Of a stretch of DNA of 64,000 nt, positions 15,837 to 25,203 are shown piece after piece. This stretch comes from a virus. Made by a program: the position numbers and the translations under genes. The stretch lies in IMG/VR virus record IMGVR_UViG_3300042887_001670, positions 1 to 64,000 of that record. One strand, given 5' to 3'. The notes beneath the pieces were generated by a model. The model was not told the DNA's origin and searched no databases. It saw only the letters and a program-made list of their open reading frames with translations. How positions within the stretch are numbered: position 1 is the stretch's first letter; the number at the start of each line of letters is the position of its first letter.

Positions 15837-18800
15837 TGCGCCCTCAGACGAGCCGTGCGGAGTTCTTCACGAAGCCCTCCCACCTGTACTCGAAGTTCGG
15901 CAATGGCTTCAACTAGCCCTGTGCTTTCTTTGCCATCCGAATCCGCCGTAGCCTCACGGAGCGAGACAATCTCATCGCGGACTGCGCGCAATTCAGAGAC
16001 AACGGCTTGGTTATCAGAACCATTAACCTCAACGCCAAGGCGCCCATCAGAACCACGGCGCAAGGGCATAATAGCTTCAGGGCCAGCCTCACCGAAGAGA
16101 GCCATAGGCGCAAGCGTGGGGCTATTCACGTAGTCAGGGATGCCGCCGTTGGCGTAAGCCATGATCCGTCCGTGGCGGAATACATTGCCAAGGGCATTCT
16201 CTGTGCCACCGCCGCCCATGCCCCCGCCATTGCCTCCTCCGCCTTCGCCTGCGGATTGGCTACTTCCATCAAAACCTACATTTGAAATTTGATTGGCCTG
16301 TTCCACCGCAGCCTGAATAGCCTCTGCAATTGGCAGCAATTCAGCCAACTTACTATCAAACCGCTTGGTGTATTCCGCAGTTTCGGCAATCGCGGCGTTG
16401 GTGCGTAGGTTGGTCATTTCAGCGACCAAGGGCACGCTTGCCAAATCAGGAAGGCTCTGCTGCGACATAGGCGTTGTCGAAAGAGATTCTAGGCCCGAGA
16501 CAACACGGCCACGGATGTCGTGGAATCCGCCTGTAGAGGCATAGGCTTCGCGGGCTAGATTGAGGAGCGTGTCTGCCGATTGCGTGATGCGGTTGAGCGC
16601 ATCCACGTTGCCTGTTTGGGCCGCCGCCAAGTCGCGGTTAAATAGTTCTTGTGCGGCGCCCAAGCGCCCCATGGTAGTCGTGCCTGACAGTGGGCTGCTA
16701 GTGCGAAGCGAATCAAGATAATCGCGGATATTCTTATTAGAATCCTTCAGAATCTTAACTCGTTCTGCGGCCTGTGTCCTCTCAAGTTCAACAAGCAGTC
16801 GAGACTTTTCTTCCGCCGTGATCCCTAGCGCGTCAAGCGATGCGGTGAAGGATTCGATTTCCTTCTGGGTCTTATAAGCAAGCTCGATGCGCTGCGCCTC
16901 TTGGTCCATGCCTTCCGCCATGAGACGGCGCACGTGCATCTCAAGGGCTGTATCACGGATAGTCAGGCTACGTTGTTCTTCCAGCTTGGCGATTTGCTTG
17001 TCTCGTGCAGCCAAAAGTTCTTCTTCGCCAATGCCATACTCACGGGCTTTGGCGGTGGCTTGCGCGAAGGAGTCAATCAGCGCGTCCATCTGCTTCTTGA
17101 ACTCAGGCACGGGGTCCGCAGTCAGGCCCTTAATGGTGTCTTGTAGAGCGATAAAGCCGTCTACAAACTCTTGCAGCTTTTCAGGACCGGCAAAGGAACG
17201 GGTTGAAAGCGCCTTGTTCAGTTCTTCGTTGGCCGTAGCAGCAAACTTTAGAGAACCGAGAGCTTCGTTGAAACTTGCCGCTTCACCATAGCCGAGATTG
17301 CCCATGCCATACTTGTTGCCGCCCACAGCGCGGACGCCGGATACTGTGAGGCCACGTTGCTTTAGATAGGCGTTGATAGCAGGTATCTTAGCGTTTGCTT
17401 CCTCAAACTGAGCGCGGCCTTGCTCATTGTAGTATGTATCCGTCATGGCAAGTTGACCATCCTGCGACCGCAGGGCGTAACCAAAGCCACGGCTCGATTC
17501 CTTGGGGCCGAAGAGGCCGCCACCAGCGCCGCCTAGAACGCCACCAAGAAGCCCACCTGCCAATAGACCAAGAGGACCAAGGAAGCCACCAGCGGCGAGC
17601 AGAGTGCCGCCTAGCGCACCAAGTCCGCTCCCTACCATGCCACCTGTCTGGTTGCCGCCTAGCAAGGAGTTGGCGAACATACCAGCGCCAAAACCTGCAC
17701 CCGCACCGCCGAGAACACCACTGAGGGAGGTGGAACCAAAAGTGCCAAAAAAACCAGGGGTCCCCGCAGAAGACATTCCGCCGAAACCAGAAGCTATGCT
17801 CGGCTCCAACAACCCCGGTATCATAGTAGTGCTTGGCGCAGTACCGAACAGAGAAGCGTTAACGCTTGAAAATAGGCCACCAGAGCCAGTCAACCCCAAC
17901 GAACCAAAAATACCTTCCTTCGGGATAAGCGAAGACAAGCCTAACAGTTGCATGATGCCGCCACCGCCACCCGCCGCAGCCCCCGCTGCCGCAGCGCCAC
18001 CACCCCCCATGGCCGATAGCCCCAACCCTAAAGTCGGGAGCATGGTGCCAGAGAAGATCGAATTGATGATCGGGTTTACGATGCCAAGGCGTAGGATAGA
18101 TTGGACAATGGATGACATGACGCCACGGATGACGTTGCCAAAGTTAAGAGCGCGGATTTCACCCTTAGCAAAGGCTTCTGTAATGGCGTCGCCAACTTGT
18201 TCAAAGGCGCGAACGCCGATGTTGGCCATCTCTTTATAAGAGTTATCGAGTTGGTCGATTTCTTGACGACCACGGACGGCCTGACGGGTAAAGTTTTCAA
18301 GCTCTCGTAAATCTTCAGGGCTGGCACCACGATTTTGCTGCCGAACACGGAAAACCGCGAGTTCTTGCTCACGGATAGATAGAGATTCACCTAGGAGACT
18401 GCGTTCTTTTTCGAGTAGGGCAATTTCATCCTTCATACGAGGGAGGTCTTTGGCGGCGCTGACGTTTTTCTCAAGCGCTGCTTCATCCCGCAGAAGCGGG
18501 AGGATTTGCTTTTTGAGAGCGATACGTTCGGCGTCCGTCTTGGCGCCAAGGCGAATGGCTTCAGTCTCTGCCTTGAGTTGCAGTTCCGCATCTTCGCCCG
18601 CCGCCGTGCTTATGCGGTATGCGGCTGCGATCTTGCCTTGATCCGCAATTTGGGCGCGGAGGGTGGCAATGTATTTCTCAAGTGTATTTTCTGATTTGTC
18701 TCTAGCTTCTTTTACCTTCTCTTCTGAAATCCTTACTTCGTCAAGCCTCTTTGCTACATCCGGCAAAATATCGCGGAATTTATCATTGGTTCGCAACAAC

Positions 18801-21463
18801 TCAATGACTTTTTTGTTAGACATATCCGCAGTAATGCCGAACTTTTCGGTCATATCAATGTCGGATACGAGCTTCTTAGCTGCTCCCGCTATATTGGAAG
18901 TTGATTGTGTATTTAACATACTCTGTAAAGCAGTTTGCTGAACGTCCGCTAAAGAGCCTGTCGTCGCACGAGCGCCACCCTCCTGTTGACGGATGATGTC
19001 GATAGTAAATTGCACATAAACGCCGCTAGAGAATTTATTAGCAAATTCGGTAATTGACTGATCGAGTTCAGAGACTCGCTTTCGCGCAGATATCAGCGAA
19101 TCACTTGTAGCTTGGAATTTAGTATCAAGGGACGCCTCAACAAGTGCTTTCCTTATCTCCTCTATCGCGTCTGGGATTTCTTTGCCTTTGAAAGCCGCAT
19201 TCAGCATATTGACGGCATCCAACGCTGAAAGCGTGCCCTTTAAGAAATCATTTATAATAGGGTTTGCAGCGGCATACGCTTGCTGCTCAGCTTCTAGCGC
19301 AGATCGCGTAGCCATTGCAGCTTGCCGCTCTTTTTCTTTCGCAGAGTTCATAGCCTCCGCAAGTCGGGGATTTTGTAGTGCGGTTTCAATGTTTTGTTGT
19401 GTCGTCTCTATAGCGCGGATACGAGGGGTCAATCCTCGGCGCATAGCTGCCGCCGCGCGCTCCGCCGCAGCCAATTCGCGTTGCGCTGTAGACCTCTCTA
19501 TCTCCATACGTTGCTGTTCTGCTTTTGCGGCAGCGGCGACGGCGTCCCCTTCGGACAAGCCTAGCCGCTTATTCGCTTCAATACGCCGTTCAATAGCGGT
19601 TGAGGAAGCATCTAGCGTTTGCTTATTACGGAAAAGCACTTCATTAAATTCAGAAATAGAGTCATTTACTTTTGTGCCTGCTTTATTGAGTTCATTAGTT
19701 GAGTTTGTAAATTGGTTTAATACGCCCGTTAGACCTGAAAATTCTCGTGCCAACTTGCTTACTAGACCTGCCAGCGAAGTAAACAGATCAAGTAATCCAG
19801 TGTCTTTCAGAAAACGGATAAGTTCAATTATGCTTTTGATTACCAAAAGAATCACATCGCCAAGGGCTGCGAATGCAGCACCGATAGCCTCAGTCGCCCC
19901 GATTTCCCGTAGAGTCTTCATCGTCTCTGCGAGGGAGTTGGCGAAAGTTATAACGGCATTGTTAAGCCCACCTTCCCCAATAGCGTTAGAGAATAGGGTG
20001 AACTGTGTGCCCAAACGCCCAAACGACGCGGAAATGCTATTAGAAGTGCGTGAAAGAGCCTCGGAACCACCAGACATCAAATTGATTTGGCGTATGAACT
20101 CTGTGCCGTATCGCTTTACGTCAAGTGATCCTTCTTCGAACCGCTTATTCAGGTCTGCCTGTCTGCCATCGACTTTAGTAACGGCCTTGTCAAGCGCCGC
20201 CATAGCGATAGGGAGGCGGTCGCCCAACTGCAACCGCACTTCTTCCGCCATGAACTTGCCCTTGGACATTGACTGTTCCAAGGCTCGGATGACGCCCATA
20301 GTGTCAGCGGACGAGAGGCCGAAGTTTCGGGCCGCCTCAGACAACTGAGTAAACGATGTGCGGGTTTCGTCGCCGGTAAAACCTGCCCCCTTCATAGCCA
20401 GTGAAAGGCGGGCGAAAGAGTTGCCGACTTCACCAACAGAGAACCCGATACGGTCAGCTTCGTTGGTCAAAAACTGAAGATTACGTTGGAACTCGCCGCT
20501 AGTTGCAGATACCGTCCTGAGCGTATTTGTGAATTTCTCGTATTCCATAATAGACTGGACTATTTCTCGTGTGCCGAACGCAGCACCGAGAGCCGCGATA
20601 GCGGCGCCAGTGTTGAAAAGAATACGGCTGAAGCCGCCCAACGAAGCGTTGGCAGCACCGAAAGCGGCGGAGATTGTGCGCGCGTTATCGCTTATTCTGG
20701 GGAGTAGACCTCCAACTCGCGCAATATCCCCGCTCAATGCTTGCATCGCTCGGTTAAATTCACCTGTTGCTTTAGCCGCGCCGATGGAATTTAGGCCATG
20801 GGTCCGCAGCGCGGATTGGTATTTGTTTATTGCATTTGTCGCGCTAGCGCTAATACCAGAGAATTGATCTGGACTTAGTTGCCTAGATGCTCGTCCGGTG
20901 ATACCAGCAACGCGGGTCTGCGCTTGCTGCATAATCCGTTCAAAAGCAAGCACATCCGTGACTCGCTTTTTTTCAACCGCAGCTATTTCTTTTGCGTTTG
21001 CGATCCGTCGCTTTTCCTGCGCCTCTAGAGCCTTTAGGCTGTCCTTTACATTTGAAACAGAATTTTTCCAAGCAATGTTTGTCCTAGTAAGATCAAGGGT
21101 GCCCGCGTTGACTTTTTGGATAATTGCAAGATGCTTTAGATACGCGTTGCCGGTATCAGTGATTAGATTGCGCCGCTGAGATTCAGATACATTTGATTGG
21201 TTTATCATACGAATCATTTTTTCGTATTGGCGCGCGGCGGCGTCAATGCGCTTCTCCATTGCCGCTAGTGCGCTCTCAGACTTCTTAGCCCCTTTCGCAG
21301 TCTCGTCCTGCGCCTTACCTAGTCCGGTGGCCTTTCCGCCGATATTGCTTACAGACTTCTCTACCTTAGCCGCAGTCGCAGCAAGCGCGTCAAGCGCCTT
21401 TACTGCGGCGCTGACCGACTTGGTATCAACTTTGACTGTAAGATTAGCAACTGAATCCGACAA
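15833..21463 (-). CDS. Tape measure protein, 1,876 aa
   Basis: This is the longest gene. The N-terminus is coiled coil, followed by a conserved tape-measure domain (about residues 270-500, with VGEVGNSFARLSLAMKG and KFMAEEVRLQLGDRLP), more coiled coil, a hydrophobic Gly/Ala region (about 1150-1390), and a C-terminal part with LFGEAGPEAIMPLRRG. At roughly 1.5 A per residue the tail would be near 280 nm (rule of thumb). Translation begins at TTG 21463, just after a G-rich stretch and 3 nt from the chaperone stop. Confidence 0.93.
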   Translation of the reverse strand: MSDSVANLTVKVDTKSVSAAVKALDALAATAAKVEKSVSNIGGKATGLGKAQDETAKGAKKSESALAAMEKRIDAAARQYEKMIRMINQSNVSESQRRNLITDTGNAYLKHLAIIQKVNAGTLDLTRTNIAWKNSVSNVKDSLKALEAQEKRRIANAKEIAAVEKKRVTDVLAFERIMQQAQTRVAGITGRASRQLSPDQFSGISASATNAINKYQSALRTHGLNSIGAAKATGEFNRAMQALSGDIARVGGLLPRISDNARTISAAFGAANASLGGFSRILFNTGAAIAALGAAFGTREIVQSIMEYEKFTNTLRTVSATSGEFQRNLQFLTNEADRIGFSVGEVGNSFARLSLAMKGAGFTGDETRTSFTQLSEAARNFGLSSADTMGVIRALEQSMSKGKFMAEEVRLQLGDRLPIAMAALDKAVTKVDGRQADLNKRFEEGSLDVKRYGTEFIRQINLMSGGSEALSRTSNSISASFGRLGTQFTLFSNAIGEGGLNNAVITFANSLAETMKTLREIGATEAIGAAFAALGDVILLVIKSIIELIRFLKDTGLLDLFTSLAGLVSKLAREFSGLTGVLNQFTNSTNELNKAGTKVNDSISEFNEVLFRNKQTLDASSTAIERRIEANKRLGLSEGDAVAAAAKAEQQRMEIERSTAQRELAAAERAAAAMRRGLTPRIRAIETTQQNIETALQNPRLAEAMNSAKEKERQAAMATRSALEAEQQAYAAANPIINDFLKGTLSALDAVNMLNAAFKGKEIPDAIEEIRKALVEASLDTKFQATSDSLISARKRVSELDQSITEFANKFSSGVYVQFTIDIIRQQEGGARATTGSLADVQQTALQSMLNTQSTSNIAGAAKKLVSDIDMTEKFGITADMSNKKVIELLRTNDKFRDILPDVAKRLDEVRISEEKVKEARDKSENTLEKYIATLRAQIADQGKIAAAYRISTAAGEDAELQLKAETEAIRLGAKTDAERIALKKQILPLLRDEAALEKNVSAAKDLPRMKDEIALLEKERSLLGESLSIREQELAVFRVRQQNRGASPEDLRELENFTRQAVRGRQEIDQLDNSYKEMANIGVRAFEQVGDAITEAFAKGEIRALNFGNVIRGVMSSIVQSILRLGIVNPIINSIFSGTMLPTLGLGLSAMGGGGAAAAGAAAGGGGGIMQLLGLSSLIPKEGIFGSLGLTGSGGLFSSVNASLFGTAPSTTMIPGLLEPSIASGFGGMSSAGTPGFFGTFGSTSLSGVLGGAGAGFGAGMFANSLLGGNQTGGMVGSGLGALGGTLLAAGGFLGPLGLLAGGLLGGVLGGAGGGLFGPKESSRGFGYALRSQDGQLAMTDTYYNEQGRAQFEEANAKIPAINAYLKQRGLTVSGVRAVGGNKYGMGNLGYGEAASFNEALGSLKFAATANEELNKALSTRSFAGPEKLQEFVDGFIALQDTIKGLTADPVPEFKKQMDALIDSFAQATAKAREYGIGEEELLAARDKQIAKLEEQRSLTIRDTALEMHVRRLMAEGMDQEAQRIELAYKTQKEIESFTASLDALGITAEEKSRLLVELERTQAAERVKILKDSNKNIRDYLDSLRTSSPLSGTTTMGRLGAAQELFNRDLAAAQTGNVDALNRITQSADTLLNLAREAYASTGGFHDIRGRVVSGLESLSTTPMSQQSLPDLASVPLVAEMTNLRTNAAIAETAEYTKRFDSKLAELLPIAEAIQAAVEQANQISNVGFDGSSQSAGEGGGGNGGGMGGGGTENALGNVFRHGRIMAYANGGIPDYVNSPTLAPMALFGEAGPEAIMPLRRGSDGRLGVEVNGSDNQAVVSELRAVRDEIVSLREATADSDGKESTGLVEAIAELRVQVGGLREELRTARLRAQ

Positions 21464-21465
21464 CC

Positions 21466-21957
21466 CTACCCCCGTCTAGTCGATCTCTTTGGCGCAGGCA
21501 TCTGTTCAGATTTCTTTGACGCATCTTTAGCGGCCCTGGCGGCTTTGGCGAGGTCGGCTTGGGCTTCAAGAAATGCGGTGTCAATCACTTTTATAGCGCG
21601 TATCTCATGCGGAAGCAATACGCGGCCTGATAGGCGGATATAGGCGTCTATTTCTAAATAAGTGATGGGGTTTGACGAGAACCCATTTGACCCACGGGTT
21701 GATTGTAGGTCAACGAAACTCCCCCACGCAAAAGTAAATTCTTCTGGCATGGGTGGCAAGTCTAGCCGCGCCTCAATCTCAAGTTTCTGCTGCTTTGAGG
21801 CGCTGTCCGTTCTGCGACTAACCGCAGATAGGGCGCGAGTGAGGCTATCCGCCTCACTCGACCCGTCTTCTTTCTTCAGGTTAAGCGCGAAATAACGTTC
21901 CGCATGTTCTTTGAGAAAAGTTAAGCTATCTTCAAAGAAACGTGGCGCGGTCGTCAA
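21466..21957 (-). CDS. Tail assembly chaperone, downstream (T-like) frame
   Basis: This frame is most likely expressed as a +1 frameshift extension of the upstream chaperone: its residues from Glu (codon at 21933) onward directly follow the slip site, which would add about 155 residues (end SEQMPAPKRSTRRG). The only independent start nearby is TTG 21957. Position just before the tape measure and overlap with a G-like gene match lambda G/GT. The fusion binds the tape measure and recruits tail tube protein. Confidence 0.75.
   Translation of the reverse strand: MTTAPRFFEDSLTFLKEHAERYFALNLKKEDGSSEADSLTRALSAVSRRTDSASKQQKLEIEARLDLPPMPEEFTFAWGSFVDLQSTRGSNGFSSNPITYLEIDAYIRLSGRVLLPHEIRAIKVIDTAFLEAQADLAKAARAAKDASKKSEQMPAPKRSTRRG
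21932..21937 (-). promoter_or_regulatory. Putative +1 programmed frameshift site CUU-UGA
   Basis: The upstream chaperone frame ends ACG TTT CTT TGA. If the Leu tRNA on CTT slips forward to TTT, the next codon is GAA in the downstream frame, which is open for about 155 codons. CUU-UGA is the same slip-stop pair used by the E. coli RF2 gene prfB. No close SD-like stimulator is seen upstream. Confidence 0.6.
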
Positions 21958-22333
21958 GCGCCTCGCTGACCTGCTCCTTGATCCACGAGAAGCGAAGGTC
22001 CGAGTAGATCGTGCGCGCAGTCGTATCGTTCAACGGCGCGTCTAGTGGGCTGCCGTCAAGGCCTACCAGATACCAGTCCTTCGTGGCAGCAACAAGGGCC
22101 TCAGCACGCTCAGCCTCAAGCTCGTCAGCGGTCATGGTGACGCGACCACGCATCTTCAGACGCTTGTTGAGTGCTGCCTTCTGCACCTTCTGCACTTCGG
22201 GGCTGTCAAGGCTGACCACGGAAATGAAGGCTTCCTTACCCGCAGCGTCGCGCAAAGGCTGGCGCGTCTTTGGGTGTAGGATGGTAATAGGGACGGCGTT
22301 GGAAACATCGACGGCGAGGGCGTCTAGTGACAT
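21932..22333 (-). CDS. Tail assembly chaperone (G-like)
   Basis: The 133-aa product starts at ATG 22333 (AGGAGG 11 nt upstream). Its body, PITILHPKTRQPLRDAAGKEAF through KDWYLVGLDGSP, fits small siphophage tail-assembly chaperones. The gene lies between tail tube and tape measure genes, and its 3' end overlaps the next frame with a +1 slip site. Confidence 0.75.
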   Translation of the reverse strand: MSLDALAVDVSNAVPITILHPKTRQPLRDAAGKEAFISVVSLDSPEVQKVQKAALNKRLKMRGRVTMTADELEAERAEALVAATKDWYLVGLDGSPLDAPLNDTTARTIYSDLRFSWIKEQVSEALDDRATFL

Positions 22334-22419
22334 GAGAAGCGAGACCTCCTGGGTCTTTTCAAGGTGGGACCAAAAGTGTTTTGGCAAAGGAACAACGCCA
22401 AGTCAAGCGCAAACGTATT

Positions 22420-24837
22420 TTAAGTCGTAAGAGCGCGTAATTCACTGTCAGAGTAAAAGTAGTTTGAGAGCGTAGCTGAGCGCGCCCAGCCTATGGTGTG
22501 GTTGAAGTTGCCCCAAGGAGCGCTTAACACGGCTACGTCTGTCATAGCCGCATAGCCTGCGCGTGCAAAGGTAGAGGCGGTAAGTGCAGCCCCGTTTATT
22601 GAATATCGGGCACCTGCATAATTGATTGAGGCGCCTATTTTATTGGTGGTGAAAGCGGGGCGTAGTTGAGCGGTTAGACTAACGCCTGTGTCTCCTACCC
22701 CATTTATGATGTATGTAAAATTTTCAGTAAAGTATGATGTATTGCTAAAAGAGCCGCCTGATGTCCCAGCATATACTACGCCACTACCTTGCGAGTTGCT
22801 TGCAGACAAAAATTCAACCGAATACGTATATCCGTTGGGTGATTGGAACCAAGGTGCATTTGCACTTAGACTATAAGTTAAGCGGTCAGCAGCGCGAGTG
22901 ACTGTTGCTCCTGAAGTCTTGATCGGGCTGGTGATCGTGTTGCCTAGTTCTAGTTGTGGAAGACCGACGCGAAGCGTGAAGTCAGCCGCGCCGCTCGTTG
23001 TAATACGGATAAGGTTGCCAACAGATGTCGTAGTGCCGAGAACCCGTGTGAGAGTGACCCGCTGCGTTCTAAGCGCGGCATTAGTAGGGGTAAATACAGC
23101 GATAGAAGAACCGCTACTATCCGACATAATAATCCGCATTTGAGATATATTGGTAAGAGAACCCCCCACCAACTTAAAATAAGAGGATGTTGTCCAAGTT
23201 TCTCCTGTAGATGCAGTGGTTGTATAGCCACCCATCATGCTTATATCTATTGTAGCGGCGCCAGAAGTTGTGAATCGGTAGTCAATAAACTCTATACCAT
23301 CCTCTGTTCCTATAGAAACGATTGTTTTAAGGGTGACGTTACCGCCCACGCCCGTAGTTGACCATCCTGTGGATGGGTTAGTGCCAGGAGTGCCTGCGAC
23401 TGCACCGGCCATTGTATTGTTTCTGACTGAGTTTGTGCGAGAGGGTTCTAACGCCAAGCCCCGCAACGCCAAACCATTTGGGTCATAGTCTACCCGCGCA
23501 ACATCCGCACTCGCAACAGTCAAAACGCCTGAACTATTGAAATATGTAGCGTTGCTGGCGCGGCTGTAGGTCCATCCTGAAGGCACGCCAGTTAGAAAAC
23601 TAAAAGTCTGCGTCCTAGGGACTAAGTTGCTTGCTTGGATATAAATAGGCGCTGTGCCCTGTTGCGGATTTGCCGCAAGTGGTGTCAACGCCACAAATGG
23701 AAGTGAGACAGTAATCCCGCTATCCGAAGAAGTATCTACTTCCCCACCAGAATATTTTAGACGTGGAATGACGATGCTTATGAATTTTGTATCCGCGTCT
23801 AGGGCCTGTGTATTCTGCAATTGCAGTATAAGTTTGGATTCTGTCTCTTGAATAAACTTATCGAAAGCGGATGAACTTGAAAAAAGAACGCTAATCTGCC
23901 CCGTTACTTCTACAAATCGTCCGAAGAAGGTATTAGATACAGTTTCGGAACCTACCGTCTGCGGCGCCACCAAACTATTATTGATCGAGATTTCAGCGGC
24001 AGTAACCACGCCAAGGACGCTGTTGCCTTCAAAGAGCGTGCCATTTACAGCGGTGTAGGGGGTCGTTTGTGCCGCTTCGGTGTAGGTAGAGGCGACGCTT
24101 GTAGAAGAAAAAGAGGAAGCGTCTCGGCCTATGAGATTAAAAGAAAGAGTAGCAAGGCCAGAAGCGGGCACAGAGAACGTGACTTGATTGACTCGGACGC
24201 CTTTGAATTGTTGGTAGAGATTGCGGTCTGTCAACCAACGTTCGATAGTAAAGGAGCGGTATGTTCCGTCCAGAGAGGCTTTGCGCCCTACTTCATATAC
24301 GCGATTGACAGCCACACTTGAAGAAGTAGAGGTAAGGGTTCCTGGCTCCACTTCGATTGTCGAAGAAGAAACGCTGACTGCGGTAAGATAGACGCCTGTT
24401 ATACCTGCCACTGGTCCGTTTGGGGAGGTAAGGTAGAAAATCTCGCCTTCCCTGAAACCATTAGATATCAGGTTATATCCCGCAGTGGCACAAGTGATGC
24501 GGCTGTTCGCTGCATCAACACTCGCCGTAAACGCACTCGCAATAGGGGCTGCGGTCGCCCATGTTCCTCCTATGGCCGCTTCAAGCAGATCGTCCCAAGA
24601 CTGTTCTGAAATTTCGCCTAGAATGTCACCAGATACACTTTTATATCCGTGAAATAAATTTTGTCGCACACGAGATGAAAGCCGTGCGTCTGGTTGCCTG
24701 ATTTCTTTTTGTAGATTGACGTTCAGATTTATATCTCGGATACGCTTAAATGGCTGGCCTACAGGCGTAGAGCCAAAGACGCTTTCCGCGACATAGCCAT
24801 ATTCAGCAAGCGAGCCTGTTGCGATACTGCCGCTCAT
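22420..24837 (-). CDS. Tail tube paralogue fused to a C-terminal adhesin-like domain
   Basis: Of 805 aa, the first 400 are a second copy of the tail tube protein encoded at 25204-26406 (shared MSGSIA-GSL, IERWLTDRNLYQQF-GVR, QSWDD). The C-terminal 400 aa, starting near NLVPRTQTFSFLTGVPSGW, carry SRASNATYFNSSGVL, GLALEPSRTN and a beta-rich body found in phage spike and capsid fibre proteins. It probably enters the tube occasionally and displays a binding domain on the tail surface. It may instead be a tail-tip-specific tube subunit. Confidence 0.8.
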   Translation of the reverse strand: MSGSIATGSLAEYGYVAESVFGSTPVGQPFKRIRDINLNVNLQKEIRQPDARLSSRVRQNLFHGYKSVSGDILGEISEQSWDDLLEAAIGGTWATAAPIASAFTASVDAANSRITCATAGYNLISNGFREGEIFYLTSPNGPVAGITGVYLTAVSVSSSTIEVEPGTLTSTSSSVAVNRVYEVGRKASLDGTYRSFTIERWLTDRNLYQQFKGVRVNQVTFSVPASGLATLSFNLIGRDASSFSSTSVASTYTEAAQTTPYTAVNGTLFEGNSVLGVVTAAEISINNSLVAPQTVGSETVSNTFFGRFVEVTGQISVLFSSSSAFDKFIQETESKLILQLQNTQALDADTKFISIVIPRLKYSGGEVDTSSDSGITVSLPFVALTPLAANPQQGTAPIYIQASNLVPRTQTFSFLTGVPSGWTYSRASNATYFNSSGVLTVASADVARVDYDPNGLALRGLALEPSRTNSVRNNTMAGAVAGTPGTNPSTGWSTTGVGGNVTLKTIVSIGTEDGIEFIDYRFTTSGAATIDISMMGGYTTTASTGETWTTSSYFKLVGGSLTNISQMRIIMSDSSGSSIAVFTPTNAALRTQRVTLTRVLGTTTSVGNLIRITTSGAADFTLRVGLPQLELGNTITSPIKTSGATVTRAADRLTYSLSANAPWFQSPNGYTYSVEFLSASNSQGSGVVYAGTSGGSFSNTSYFTENFTYIINGVGDTGVSLTAQLRPAFTTNKIGASINYAGARYSINGAALTASTFARAGYAAMTDVAVLSAPWGNFNHTIGWARSATLSNYFYSDSELRALTT

Positions 24838-24869
24838 CGCCTCGCTTTTTCACCCCATCACTGAATAAG

Positions 24870-25148
24870 TTAAAACCAAAGCCTGCGTGGATTTTGCGGG
24901 GAGACTTCCGAAGCCGCAAATGCAGGGTTCATCTCGTTCTTCCAAGCCATGTTAACATGGTATCCCGGTAGAACAATAGGAAGGGCGTCTTCACTCTCTT
25001 GGTCGATTAGAGTGCCGATGTCGTCAATAGCGTCGGCTTCATTTGGGCAAGGAGTGCCCTCGTAAAATTGAAAACCTGCGTCGAGGCATGTTTGAAGAAA
25101 AGCATCTCTATCGTCAAAGCGATGGAAAGAGTAGATATATTTACTCAT
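24870..25148 (-). CDS. Hypothetical protein of 92 aa between the two tube genes
   Basis: No family is recognised. The sequence is acidic with several aromatic residues (YIYSFHRFDDRDAFLQTCLDAG, LPGYHVNMAWKNEMNPA). It follows the major tube gene after a long hairpin and precedes the adhesin-like tube gene. It may be a small tail or chaperone component. Confidence 0.65.
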   Translation of the reverse strand: MSKYIYSFHRFDDRDAFLQTCLDAGFQFYEGTPCPNEADAIDDIGTLIDQESEDALPIVLPGYHVNMAWKNEMNPAFAASEVSPQNPRRLWF

Positions 25149-25161
25149 GTGACTAGCGCCT

Positions 25162-25191
25162 CAATGGCAAAGGGTTGCCCCTTTGCCATTG
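25162..25191 (-). terminator. 13-bp hairpin after the major tail tube gene
   Basis: CAATGGCAAAGGG (25162-25174) pairs perfectly with CCCTTTGCCATTG (25179-25191) around a 4-nt loop, starting 13 nt past the tube stop. It lacks a T tract; it could attenuate or stabilise the upstream transcript so that the major tube outnumbers the later genes. Confidence 0.6.
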
Positions 25192-25203
25192 ACGCAATCC
25201 ACA

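Noticed and set aside
17502-18239. Pro-rich 245-codon ORF antisense to the tape measure
   Set aside because: The proline runs mirror the Gly-rich stretch on the other strand.
19182-20348. 388-codon ORF antisense to the tape measure
   Set aside because: Ser/Arg/Ala-rich shadow of a long coding frame with no motif or ribosome site.
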